From Gnetum montanum (lineage: Eukaryota > Streptophyta > Gnetopsida > Gnetales > Gnetaceae), in assembly GCA_015680685.1 (NCBI GenBank), contig MNCI01034278.1, positions 201,133 through 238,045 on the forward strand: a stretch of DNA of 36,913 bases, read 5' to 3'. The notes beneath the pieces were generated by a model, which worked only from the letters and a program-made list of their open reading frames with translations, ran no database searches and was not told the origin of the DNA. The position numbers were made by a program, and so were the translations under genes. Numbering within the stretch: the first letter of the stretch is position 1; each line of letters starts with the position of its first letter. This document shows positions 1 through 10,052 of the stretch, piece after piece.

Positions 1-529
1 TGGACCTCAGGACCAATTATAGAAAAAATAGACCCTTTGAACCAAGTGTTGGTCCTATGGATTCTCGTGAACAAGGTTTGGCCTAACAAATTCTTGAGAT
101 AGATAGATTGCCTAATGAACACTCAAGACCAAGTGTTGGCCAAATGGATCCTTGGGACCAAATCTTGGCCAAATTGACCCTTGAGACCAAGGGTTGGCCA
201 AACAGAGCCTCAGGACCAAATGTTGACCAAATGGACCCTCGGTAGCAACCATTGGCTAAACAAATCCTATGGACCAACTGTAAACCAAATGGACTCTCAA
301 GATCGAGTATTGGTACAATGGACCCTCAGGACCAAGTGTTGGCCTAATAGATCCTTGGGACCAACCATTCAGCAAATGGACTCTTGGGACCAAAAGTTGG
401 CCTAAAGAAGCCTTGAGAAAAAAGGTTAGCAACATACATATACAGAACCAAGGGTTGGCCAAATGGACCTTTGGGACCAACTTCTTTCCAAATAGAACCA
501 AAAGACCAATTGTAGGCTAAAAAGATCCT
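1..529. repeat. 29-bp tandem satellite, left block
   Basis: The unit is roughly GACCAAGTGTTGGCCAAATG followed by GACCCTCAG, 29 bp, repeated head to tail with many substitutions and small indels. The same array resumes at 10053, so this block and the later one were a single array before element E1 inserted. It runs off the left edge of the window. The period is not a multiple of three, so the open frames seen in it are a by-product of the repetition. I see no gene here. Confidence 0.93.
525..529. repeat. Target site duplication of E1, left copy
   Basis: ATCCT lies directly before the LTR start at 530 and again at 10048-10052 directly after the LTR end. A perfect 5-bp duplication is what Ty3/gypsy integrases make, and it fixes both ends of E1. 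Confidence 0.9.
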
Positions 530-2322
530 TGAAAAACCACAAAAATTTTAGCAACACATCTAGACAACTTTAGGGCCTCTGAAGTAGCTTCAAACAGCCC
601 ACCATGGAGCAAGCAAGGTTCCCCTGGGGCCCATAGATCACGATGGTAAGTCTCAGTGTCAAGAATCATCAGTTTCAAGGTCAAAAGATGCAATTTTGGC
701 TAAGTACATTGTGCTTACACTACACAGCGTAAGGCCAGCGTAACCAGTTTTTGTAGCCCCAGAATCAAGTCCAAACAGGCCAATTTTTAGCACCTAGACC
801 CTCCTTGAGCATCACCGGAGTCCCCAGCAGCTCCTAGCATCCAAAACCATGAAATTTGAGCTCAAAAATCACCTTTTTTGGGCCATTTTCAGTTTCATAT
901 GCTGGGGTTACAGTTTCATACGCTGCACAGCGAATGCACAGCATAACCAAGGAAAAATGGGACAAAACAGGAATTTTTAGGTAGCATCTTCAACATCTGA
1001 GCATCCTCTAGGGACACGCAGCATTCTTACATGTTCACAAGCTTCAAAAACTTCATTTTTGGGCTTCAAATATGTCATTTTCAGTTTCATACATTGAGGG
1101 TTATAGTTTCATACGCTGCACAGCGTAATGCCCAACGTAATTAGCCAAAATAGGGCCAAAACGACATCGAAATCAGCCCAAATTTGGCACACAGAACCTT
1201 CTTGATCCATGGCATGCAGATTCACTCTGAAAATTGGTATCATAGGTTAAAAATGGTTTCAAAATGCATTATTTTTAGGTCATATGCTATTAGTTACGCT
1301 GGCATGCTTCCAGTAGTGTAAACCTAGCGTAAACAATTTCATACACTGAACGCTGGATGCTGGACACCAAACACTGATACCAGAATAGGCTACACACACA
1401 TTAAAGCTAGATCCATGCACGCTAGAGGCTTTGGTAGCCCAAAAATAGCACAGAACGATAGATCTGGAGGCCAGACACCCAGATCCACGCTTGTACATTA
1501 ACATTTCTTGCATTTTTGAAATTTTCAGTGTTTCAAGTTCTTAAATTGGGCATTACGCACACCAGCATAAGAGATCTTGGACACTGCACTATACATTGTA
1601 ATAATTTCTATGCATTTCAGTCAAAATGGTCACACGCGTTGCCTGATCCGCATTTCCCGCACCTGACAACCATGGATCTTCACACAAATCTGCATCCCAC
1701 GCATCAAAATCGTATAAATACCCTAATTTTCCACGAGATCGAGGTTGGCAAATTTGATCATAGAGCATCCTGTACATTTTGTATGCTAAACATTCTAGGC
1801 AACATTTCATATGTTGGGCATTAGACTTGGTTACACTAAGCAAGGGTAATCTTGGTCACACTGCAGAACCTACAACTAGAAACCTGTATTCCCCAACATC
1901 CATTCACATCCATCAGGGCTAACGTCTAAATGGCAGTAATCTATGACTATGTTTGACTGGTGCACATTGCAATCATTTGTAATACACATTGTTTACATTT
2001 TTTTAGCCATTTTTCAGTTTTCACACAATTTGCATTGTTTACTTTTTATCTTCACCATTTACTGTTTATATTCGTTACACCTGTTACGCTTGTTTGCATT
2101 CTATTTTCATCATTTGCATTTGTTTACACATAATCCAACACCATCACAATTGCGTACACTTGGGGAAGTCCGTGTTTGATCTGTGTGTAGACCATCCAAG
2201 ACACTCTGCCTTCGTTGTTTTTCCAACAGGCCCTCGGGTGAAGGTAGGGTCTTATTGTTTTGTCCATAGATCTCTCGATGCCCATTCATTCCAACCTCTC
2301 ACCAACGATTTCAGACCATATA
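530..2322 (+). repeat. E1 5' LTR
   Basis: It begins TGAAAAACCACAAAA and ends GACCATATA just before the PBS. It is colinear with 8184-10047. In a hand alignment of about 105 positions around 1620-1725 I count 9 differences from the other LTR, nearly all transitions. It contains the phrase TACGCTGCACAGCG and its variants, a TATA box at 1713 and a T-rich stretch at 1980-2110. An open frame without ATG crosses its 3' end. Confidence 0.9.
1713..1720 (+). promoter_or_regulatory. LTR TATA box (E1 5' LTR)
   Basis: TATAAATA followed by CCCTAATTTTCCACGAGATC. The same block appears at the matching place in the other LTRs of this window (9432, 14352, and reverse-complemented at 18664 and 35446), which supports it as the LTR promoter core and places U3 to its left. 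Confidence 0.7.
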
Positions 2323-2328
2323 GGAAAT

Positions 2329-2347
2329 TGGCACTAGAAGGAGGGCC
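2329..2347 (+). promoter_or_regulatory. Primer binding site of E1
   Basis: TGGCACTAGAAGGAGGGCC starts 6 nt after the LTR end and opens with TGG, as expected for pairing with a tRNA CCA end. E2 has TGGTGC and E3 has TGGCGC at the same place, so the ancestral form was probably TGGCGCTAGAAGGAGGGCC with CpG decay in E1 and E2. I do not assign the tRNA. Confidence 0.75.
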
Positions 2348-2368
2348 ACTTCTATTTGCATTCCATTT

Positions 2369-2913
2369 CAGTGTTCACATGTTGGACACTTAGACAAATT
2401 TTCAGTGTTCACATGCTGGACACTTAGACAAATTTTCAGTGTTCACACCCTGGACACTTAGACAAATTTTCAATGTTCACATGTTGGACACTTAGACAAA
2501 TTTTCAGTGTTCACACACTAGACACTTGGACAAATTTTCAGTGTTCACATGTTGGACACTTGGACAAATTTTTAGTGTTCACACATTGGACACTTAGACA
2601 AATTTTCAGTGTTCACACACTAGACACTTGGACAAATTCTCAGTGTTCACATGTTGGACACTTGGACAAATTTTTAGTGTTCACACATTGGACACTTAGA
2701 CAAATTTTCAGTGTTCACACCCTGGACACTTAGACAAATTTTCAATGTTCACATGTTGGACACTTAGACAAATTTTCAGTGTTCACACCCTGGACACTTA
2801 GACAAAATTTCAATGTTCACATGTTGGACACTTAGACAAATTTTCAGTGTTCACACACTGGACACTTAGAAAAATTTTCAGTGTTCACACGCTAGACACT
2901 TAGACAAATTTTT
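2369..2913 (+). repeat. 34-bp minisatellite in E1 leader
   Basis: About 16 head-to-tail copies of a 34-bp unit, CAGTGTTCACATGTTGGACA followed by CTTAGACAAATTTT. The variable spot is the CACGCTGG core, which appears as CATGTTGG, CACACTAG, CACCCTGG and CACATTGG. It lies between the PBS and gag. The repeated ORF inside it is an artefact of the repetition. Confidence 0.93.
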
Positions 2914-2924
2914 AATATTCATAC

Positions 2925-3130
2925 GCTGCAGTTGGTCATGCTAGATAGTTAATCATGCTAGACAGTTAGTCACACTGGATAATTAGTCATGCTGGATAGT
3001 TAGTCACACTGCAGTTAGTCACGCTGGACAGTTAGTCACACTGTAGTTAGTCACGCTACAGACTTGTCATGCTACACACGCTACAGTCCAATCACATTAC
3101 ACACGCTGCACCCTCAGCCTGGACCACACG
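2925..3130 (+). repeat. Short GTTAGTCACGCTGGACA repeats in E1 leader
   Basis: Irregular units of about 17-20 bp built on AGTTAGTCACGCTGGAC, degrading towards the gag start into ACACGCTACAG and ACACGCTGCAC phrases. This is a second, different repeat family in the same leader and shares only the CACGCTG core with the preceding 34-bp array. Confidence 0.85.
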
Positions 3131-3175
3131 CTGCACTTGTTGCCTTGTCCATACGCTGCCCAGTCACACATCACC

Positions 3176-5415
3176 ATGGAGTCTTCCCAGATCTCCAACA
3201 CACATGCCCACGTAATCCTCACACAAGAACAGTATAACTACATCTGTGTGAAGATTCAGGCCAACCTTCCCATTGACCACACAGAGAAGGAAGTGAAACG
3301 AAACTTTGAGCACATATACATGGGGGGTCATGAATTCACTTACTCTGTATATGACATCATCCCCCTTTCTGAGCCCCAACACCGACTCATCTCCTAGCTC
3401 CTTATGGCAAGGAGCCAAAACTCATGGAGACACACTGAGGAGCCCCAAAACCAATATGAGGAAGATGACTTCACGGCACAATATAAACATGAGGATTCGT
3501 ATTACACCCTCACTCCCCATGCCTATGTGAACCCATCATTCCACCCTCGCATGGAACATACGATCCCTCATCAAGTGTCAACAAGCACACAAGCACTGGT
3601 ATCCTAATAGGAATTACCCACATCCATCTTCACCCAGCACATACTGCATGTGAAAATACATGGAGCCCCTTTCATCACTTTAGCTTTGCACATCTAGGGT
3701 GTCACTTCATAGTTTGCGACTAGGCAAGGAACCATACCCCTTGTTCAACAACCCACTCACTTCAACGTGCCACACCCTGCAACCACAACCCTAAACGTTG
3801 CTCCACAACAACAAATGACAACCCAACAATCTCCCCAACCAACTAACCTACCTACCACCGAAGAGTGGGTAGAAGCCAAACAAATGATGCAAGCGTTAGC
3901 TGAATAGGTAAAGCACCTCAAAACGACAAACACTAAACAAGTTAAAGTACTGGACTTCTACCAGGATGATCCAATTAGCTTTCTAGTGCCACCATTAGCT
4001 TTACCCAAGGGAATCACACTCCCATAGTTAACCAAGTACAACGGGAAGGGAGACTCGAACACTCACTTGCTAACATTCCAATCAGAGACCCTATTGCTTT
4101 AAGCTTGGTCCCACACAGTCCTACGCATGTTTGCCATGTCCCTAACAGACAGTGCCTTAGACTGGTACTAAGCCTTGTCATGTAACTCCATATCCTCTCT
4201 GGAGGATCTGTTACATCAGTTCGTCACTCGGTTTAAGTACATCCTCAAGCCTAAGGCCACACTAGACACTCTGATACAGGTGAAACAAGCACCACTAGAG
4301 CCTATACAAAAGTTCATTCAACGATGGAGCGTAGCCCTTAACGAACTTCATGAGCCCATCCCTGAAACGTATTTGCTTTTGATTCTGAAGGGAGCCATGA
4401 ATGACTTCATTAAGTCAAAACTATACTACCTAAGCGCTCAAATGTTGAGCCAAGCCTTCACACAGATCAAGAACATTGAACAAGTTACACAAACCAGCAA
4501 TGATCCCGCCTATGTGGCTTACAAGAACCAACATGTTGCCAAACAACAGAAAAAAATGAAAACTATAGCCACAAGCACAAAAACAACTAACACCAGTACC
4601 AACCCGCCTGCAATGACAGGGGCCAACCCAAGGCCCAACTTTCAACACAAGGATCTCTCTAAGTATATGCCGGTACCCACGTGACCCTCTGAACTACTAG
4701 AGCAACTCCTCAAAACAGGGCAAATCCAATACAAACAAGTAGTGGAGAATGCCTGTCGAAGACACGATAGGTACTACGAGCTACTAAGGAACCCCACCTT
4801 AGCAATGCCAAACAAGCCCTCGGTCCCATGACACTTCAAGTTAGATCAATTTTTTCACTACCACCAGATGTCTGGTCATAATACCGACAACTGTTATGCC
4901 TTACAAGATGATCTTTAGACAATGATAGAATAGGGCCAAATCAACATCAGCACCCTGAGTCAACCTAGCATAGATGATGCCTCCTATGTCATAAACTCCA
5001 TTAGCATAGGAAGCAAGCCCAAACCTGGGTGAAAACCTTTTGTGATCCATGTGCCTCTCAGCAAGGCAACAATCCCCTCTACCTCCATGAGCAAGAGGCC
5101 TCCCATTGTCATCCAGGTGCCACCTCGAGCACCTACAAGACCTTTTGTGGTCAAAGTACCACTGCAATCATCGCTAAGACGTTAAAATGGCATGATGCAC
5201 CAACCACAACTGCAAAGAAACTTTTCGTCATCAAGGTGCCACAACAAGCTAGTCAAACACCAATGGCTCCTCCCAAACTACCATTTGTCATAATGGTGCC
5301 ACCACGCAATGGCCCCTCACCTACCCAGAGCCTAACCATAGGCAAATTCTCAATCTCTTGTCCCTCAAGATTCAACCTTGCCAACAACATGGGTAATCCT
5401 ACCAAATGGTAGCAG
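3176..5415 (+). pseudogene. gag: E1 gag (broken)
   Basis: This encoded the Gag structural protein that packages element RNA. The likely start is the ATG at 3176 (CACCATGG context), which aligns with E3 gag. Recognisable parts are an N-terminal block with YNYICVKIQANL and GGHEFTYSVYDIIPLSE (about 3200-3390), a Gln/Pro-rich linker, the Retrotrans_gag core (about 3950-4400, with LLHQFVTRFKYILKPKATLD and PIQKFIQRWSVALNELHEP), and a degenerate zinc-knuckle-like stretch (HYHQMSGHNTDNC, about 4857-4895) in which the first cysteine is lost compared with E2 and E3. PFVIHVP and PFVVKVP repeats follow (about 5035-5300). In-frame stops include those ending 3397, 3607 and 4684. The gag frame and the protease frame are out of register, so there is at least one frameshift. 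It cannot make full-length Gag. Confidence 0.88.
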
Positions 5416-5705
5416 AAGAGGATGAATGAACAACAAACAACATCCACAACCGAAACAAAAGCCACACTAAGCAAGCAACAATCGAACGCTAGGGCCCCTG
5501 CTCCTAATCTCAAGCAAACTAGGCCCAAGCTCTCTATGTAAAAGGCTCATCCCTAAACCCACACAAAGAAAGCCAAAGCCAACACAACGACCAACAACAC
5601 AGACTTCATAGCTACACTAGCCCAAGTAAAAAAAATGCTCAAACAGAAGAACAAAACAATGAGCTTGTACGACCTGGTCATACTTCAGCCGCTCACCACG
5701 AAGCC
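5416..5705 (+). other. Decayed gag-protease linker of E1
   Basis: About 290 bp between the last recognisable proline-rich gag repeats and the protease frame. Several short frames with stops are present. The KKMLKQKN-like stretch near 5628-5655 resembles the ELKKKNTSL linker seen in E3 (about 31090) and E2 (about 36890). No separate gene is visible. Confidence 0.6.
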
Positions 5706-6623
5706 TTGGCTCAAATGTTAGCATCCATTCCTACCACGGAGGACATCCCCGCAAACGAGAAATCCATCCATGCAACAATTTCGCAACACACACCACAAGG
5801 ATTGGGTTCAAACACCTTAGCCTTCTACGATGATGCAGTTAAATGCAACCCTGAAAGAGGGGAGGTCACAACAGCTCCATTTTTGATTAGTGTAAGTTAT
5901 GGGCAATGTACCATTCGCAAAGTGCACATTGATGATGGTGAGGCAAAAAATGTAGCTTTATACTCCATCATCGACAAACTAGGCATGGAAGACGAGATCA
6001 TGCCAACGAAAACCATGTGTTTAAAATCCTTTAATGGATCACGTGTCACATTTAAGGGCATAATAAAATTAGCCTTTGTGGCAGGAGAATAATTCCCCAC
6101 CAGCATGGAGTTCACTGTCATAGAAGAGATGCCTAGTTTCAACATGATTCTTGGCAAACCTTGGCTAGCACAACAATGAGCTGTTTCCTCACTGATACAT
6201 CAAGAAATATGCCTTCCATACAAATATGGATAAGTCATTATACATGGCGACAACACTCCCTTTCAAGCTGACCACAACATAGACATGTCACAGGTCTTGA
6301 AAGAAGAGCCTCTTGATGCAACACACATGGCAACAAATGCAAAACCTAGAGCCAAAATGCCCAGACAAGTGGCAACCAACATAGTATTTAGAGCTAAAAT
6401 GCCTAAACGAGTGGCAAAAACCATAAGCCTCCCAGTGGAGCCTAAGCCTAAAATGCTTTTGAAACCACATCCAGTTAGGAGACAACCACACGATCAAAGC
6501 GCCCCTGCGGCTAAAAACAAGCCAGGTCTCCTCACACTCTTCACATTCTTTTGCAGTGCATATGTCATGTTCGTTTGTATTGTACTAGCTTACGTGTTCT
6601 CTCATGGCCCAAAAAGGCCTTAA
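5706..6623 (+). pseudogene. E1 aspartic protease (broken)
   Basis: This is a retropepsin-type protease, which would cleave the Gag-Pol polyprotein. The active-site region is VHIDDGEAKNVALYSIIDKL (about 5918-5977). The core continues as CLKSFNGSRVTFKGIIKL and FNMILGKPWLAQQ, the family's ILGRPWL motif. It closely matches the E3 protease. Stops interrupt the same frame near 6090, 6178 and 6230. After them the frame stays open to 6623 with a basic stretch (repeated AKMPRQVA/AKMPKRVAK) and a hydrophobic C-terminus at about residues 80-108 of the last segment. No RT follows; the GGCCTTAAAC repeats begin immediately. Confidence 0.85.
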
Positions 6624-6722
6624 ACTAAACTGTGGCCCAAATGGCCTTAAACTAGAGCACGTGGCCCGAAAAGGCCTTAAACTAGCTCATGGCCTGAAAA
6701 GGCCTTAAACTACCACCATTTT
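6590..6722. repeat. GGCCTTAAACTAG tandem repeats after E1 protease
   Basis: Four copies of a unit of about 30 bp, ATGGCCCGAAAAGGCCTTAA followed by ACTAGCTC. In reverse complement this is the AGTTTAAGGCC repeat that flanks the antisense gene in E3 at 24455-24560 and 29878-29962. It marks the protease-proximal side of the E1 deletion. Confidence 0.85.
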
Positions 6723-7330
6723 GCATTGTTTTCTATTTACTTGTGCATTTCAGTTCATGTTTTCTGCAGTTGTTATTTAACATTGTTTTCTCTAGTTGCT
6801 TTTGTTTACAGGATCATACAAACTCACACACATGCATCCACACCAACAATCCTAGCATCATGACTTAAAGCTGATACCACCGATAATCCTGGCATCATGA
6901 CTTAAAATTGATACCACACACCGTCTTGGGTTATGATGATAAATTGACACCACACAACACTTGTCTAAAATGATAGTCAACTAGCACTCATCCAACATGA
7001 CATTAAACTACCACATTCTTCTACCAGAGCCTACTAAGACTATAAACTAGCTTACCTCTTCACAGTCCGCCATGACTAGAAACTAGCACTGCACCGTCCG
7101 CTACGAGGCTAAACTAGCAACATCCAATGGGTTATGATGTAAAACTAACCCACGATAGTTTGCTAAGACTATAAACTAGCAACATCTTCACTAGCCTACA
7201 GATCTATTACTGCATTCGACTTCCTGTGCTCATCAAAGCCTGCTACACAAAACTGATGCTGTTCAACACTCTATTTGTCTAAAACTCCACTCCACCAACT
7301 GCATCCATGTTTAAAGTGTTAAGCTAACTT
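6723..7330. repeat. Non-coding E1 segment with TGATACCAC / TTAAACTAGC repeats
   Basis: After a T-rich stretch (6723-6815) that ends in a splice-acceptor-like TTTGTTTACAG, the segment consists of irregular repeats of about 30-45 bp: ATCCTGGCATCATGACTTAA, TTGATACCACAC, GACTATAAACTAGC. These match the reverse complement of E3 20565-20880, which lies downstream of integrase. The segment therefore joins the 3' part of the element to its protease-side repeats. No coding frame is supported. Confidence 0.75.
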
Positions 7331-8183
7331 ATTCACTCGTGGTTTTCTTGTCTTCTTGGATTTGTATTTTCAGGTTGACACTTAGAGGTTTTCATACACA
7401 GATGCATTTCATCATAGTGACAAGGCACCACATTGTTCTTGATGCCCACAATTGGGTTCATCAAACCATTCACAAGTACATTTCCTCACTCCCAATACAT
7501 CCCTTAGTTACACCTCCTGATACATCCCATTCATCCCCAAAATTTTGGACACGTTTTTGCTCACTGTAACTCTCTAACCAATGGTAGCACAAAATGATGC
7601 ACAATACATGACACAAGCACGAGTACAAAACTGACAGCAAGCTCTTTCCACAAAAAAAAGGAGAAAAAAAGCAAAATGCATCACAAGGTCGTTGGCTCTT
7701 CCCACACATGCCCCAGGTGGAAAGGAAATTATCTTAAAGGCAACACTCGTGTCTCAAACACTCATGTTTCATCTCACCACGTGGCTTTAGCAGTCAACAA
7801 CGAGTTCCCTTAAACATAGCACATGGATCTCATTTCTCCAAAGGATGCACTTCCTCACCACGTGGCTTTGGAAGTTCACAATAGGTTCCCTTAAACATAG
7901 CACAAGGGTCTTGTTTCTCCAAAGAATGCACTTCCCATGCCTTGGTTCCAAGCCCGCTAGAAACTGGCTATTGACAAGGATCAACATGACTCATTCACAT
8001 GAGAGGACCCCTCTCTGCATTCCCCCTTCCAGTCACAATCCTATGTACTTTGGAAACACAATGCGATGACATCCGTCCAATGGCCAATGGATAGTGCTGG
8101 ATGCCAAGTTGATTGTGGTTTTTTTTACTTCTTTGTCGATGCCTCTCAGGTAGATTCCTCCAGGCGTCAACAAAAGGGGCCAA
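7331..8183 (+). other. E1 3' non-coding region before the 3' LTR
   Basis: The first 250 bp (about 7331-7560) match the reverse complement of E3 20230-20550 at the DNA level. Both contain a short open frame with MVFLSSW, LRG and MHF in common, which I treat as uncertain. An approximately 80-bp duplication follows at 7775-7945 (CACGTGGCTTT, TTCCCTTAAACATAGCACA and TTTCTCCAAAGRATGCACTT occur twice), with a relative in E3 at 19780-19990. Long A and T runs flank it (7640-7675, 8119-8126). Confidence 0.7.
8168..8183 (+). promoter_or_regulatory. Polypurine tract of E1
   Basis: AACAAAAGGGGCCAA directly precedes the 3' LTR start TGAAACACC at 8184. E3 has AAAGAGGGGCTAA at the equivalent place. This is the plus-strand primer for reverse transcription. 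Confidence 0.75.
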
Positions 8184-8222
8184 TGAAACACCACAAAAAT
8201 TTCAGCAACACTTCCAAAAAAC

Positions 8223-8350
8223 TTTAGAGCCTCTAAAGTACCTTCAAACAACCCACCATGGAACAAGCAAGGTCCCCTTGCGGCCNATTTAGAGCCTCTA
8301 AAGTACCTTCAAACAACCCACCATGGAACAAGCAAGGTCCCCTTGCGGCC
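8223..8350. other. Unmerged contig overlap around N (assembly artefact)
   Basis: The 63 bases at 8223-8285 (TTTAGAGCCT to CCTTGCGGCC) recur without a mismatch at 8288-8350, separated by NA. The E1 5' LTR has this stretch once. A perfect duplicate touching an N is best read as two contig ends that overlap but were joined with a gap character. Confidence 0.85.
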
Positions 8351-9431
8351 CATAGATCACAAAGGCAAGTCTTGGTGTCAAGAATCATCAGTTTCAAGGT
8401 CAAAAGATGCAATTTTGGCTAAGTACACTGTGTTTACCTTGCACAGCGTAAGGCCAATGTAACCAATTCTTGTAGCCCTAGAATCGAGTCCAAATAGGTT
8501 AATTTTGGGCACTTAAACCCTCCTCGAGCATCAATGGAGTCCCTAGAAGCTCCCAGCACCCAAAACCATGAAATTTGAGCTCAAAAATCACCTTTTTGGG
8601 CCATTTTTAGTTTCATATGCTAGGGTTACAATTTCATACGCTGCACAGCGTATGAAAGCGTAACCAAGAAAAAATGGGACAAAATAGGCATTTTCAGTTA
8701 GCATCTTTGACATCTGAGCATCCCCCAGGGATAGACAGCATTTGTACATGTTCACAAGCTTTAAAAACTTTAGTTTTGGACTTCGAATGTGTTATTTTCA
8801 GTTTCATACTTTGGGGGTTATAGTTTCATACGCTACACAGTGTAATGTCCAATGTAATCAGCCAAAATAGGGCCAAAAAGACATCCAAATCAACCCAAAT
8901 TTGGCACACAGAATCCTCATGAGCCATGGCATGCAGATCCACTCTAAAAATGGGTCTCACAAGTCAAAAATAGGTTTGAAATGCACTTTTTTTAGGTCAT
9001 ACGTTGTTAGTTACGCTGGCATGCTTCCAGTAGCATAAACCCAATGTAAACACTTCATACACTGGATGCTGGACGCTGGATGCCAAATGCTGCTGACGCT
9101 AGAATAGGCTACACACATATCAAAGCCAGATCCATGCATGCTAGAGGCTTTGGTAGCCCAAAAATAGCATAGAACTGCAGATCCAGAGGCCAGACACCCA
9201 GATCCATGCTTGTACATTAACATTTGTTGAATTTTTGACATTTTCAGTGTTTGAAGTTCTTAAACTGGGCATTACGCATGCCAGCGTAAGAGATCTTCGA
9301 CACTGCACTATACATTGTAACAATTTCTATGCATTCTGGTCAAAATGGTCACATGCGTTGCCTGATCCGCATTTCCTGCACCTGACAGCCATGGATCTTC
9401 ACACAGATCCACATCCCATGCATCAAAATCA

Positions 9432-9439
9432 TATAAATA
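9432..9439 (+). promoter_or_regulatory. LTR TATA box (E1 3' LTR)
   Basis: TATAAATA followed by CCCTGATTTTCCACGAGATC, at the same place as 1713 in the 5' LTR. Confidence 0.65.
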
Positions 9440-10047
9440 CCCTGATTTTCCACGAGATCAGGGTTGGCAAATTTGATCACAAAGCATCCTGTACACTTTG
9501 TAAGCTAAACATTCCAGGAAATATTTCATACGCTGGGCATCAGAATTGGTTACGCTCAGCAAGGGCAATCTTGGTCACACTGCAAAACCTGCAACTAGAA
9601 ACTTGTATTCCCCAGCATCCATTCACATCCATCGGGGCTAACATCTGATTAGCAGTAATCCATAACTACGTTTGACTGGTGCACATCGTAATCATTTGTA
9701 ATACACATTGTTTACATTTTTTCCAACCAGTTTTCAGTTTTCACACAGTTTTCATCGTTTACTTTTTCTTTTTTTTTCACCATTTACCATTTACTTTCGT
9801 TACGCCTGTTACACTTGTTTGCATTCTATTTTCATTGTTTGCATTTGTTTACACATAACCCAGCACCATCGCAATTGTGTATGCTTGGGGAAGTCCTTGC
9901 TTGATCTACGTGCAGACCATCGAAGGCACTCTACCTTCGTTGTTTTTCTAGCAGGCCCTCGGGTGAAGGCAGGGTCTTACTATTTCATCTATAGATCTCT
10001 TAGCACCTATTCATTCCAGCCTCTGGTCGACGATTTTGGACCGCACA

Positions 10048-10052
10048 ATCCT
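10048..10052. repeat. Target site duplication of E1, right copy
   Basis: ATCCT, identical to 525-529. The satellite unit continues at once (CAAGAGTGACC). Confidence 0.9.

Larger units (their letters stand above)
530..10047 (+). mobile_element. E1: Ty3/gypsy Tat-lineage LTR retrotransposon, internally deleted
   Basis: E1 has two LTRs in the same orientation (530-2322, 8184-10047), a primer binding site, a leader minisatellite, broken gag and protease frames, a purine tract and a 5-bp target duplication. The internal part is about 5.9 kb, compared with about 15.4 kb in its relative E3. E1 passes from the protease-proximal GGCCTTAAAC repeats (6590-6720) to repeats that in E3 lie downstream of integrase (match to 20565-20880, reverse complement). 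It therefore has no RT, RNase H or integrase and could have moved only with help from a relative. The lineage call rests on gag and protease similarity to E3, which has the diagnostic second RNase H. Confidence 0.9.
8184..10047 (+). repeat. E1 3' LTR
   Basis: It begins TGAAACACCACAAAA and ends GACCGCACA, followed by the ATCCT target duplication. It is colinear with 530-2322. As written it is about 70 bp longer than its partner. Nearly all of that excess is the 63-bp perfect duplication around the N at 8286, so the true length is about 1.80 kb. Confidence 0.9.

Noticed and set aside
2369-2913. Possible CRISPR array (regular repeats with variable segments)
   Set aside because: Units are continuous tandem copies with point variation, with no unique spacers. 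They lie in a plant retrotransposon leader.
7339-7569. Possible conserved gene before the E1 3' LTR (MVFLSSW...)
   Set aside because: It is shared with E3 20546-20250, but similarity is at DNA level and the frames diverge after about 40 residues. It is left as non-coding.
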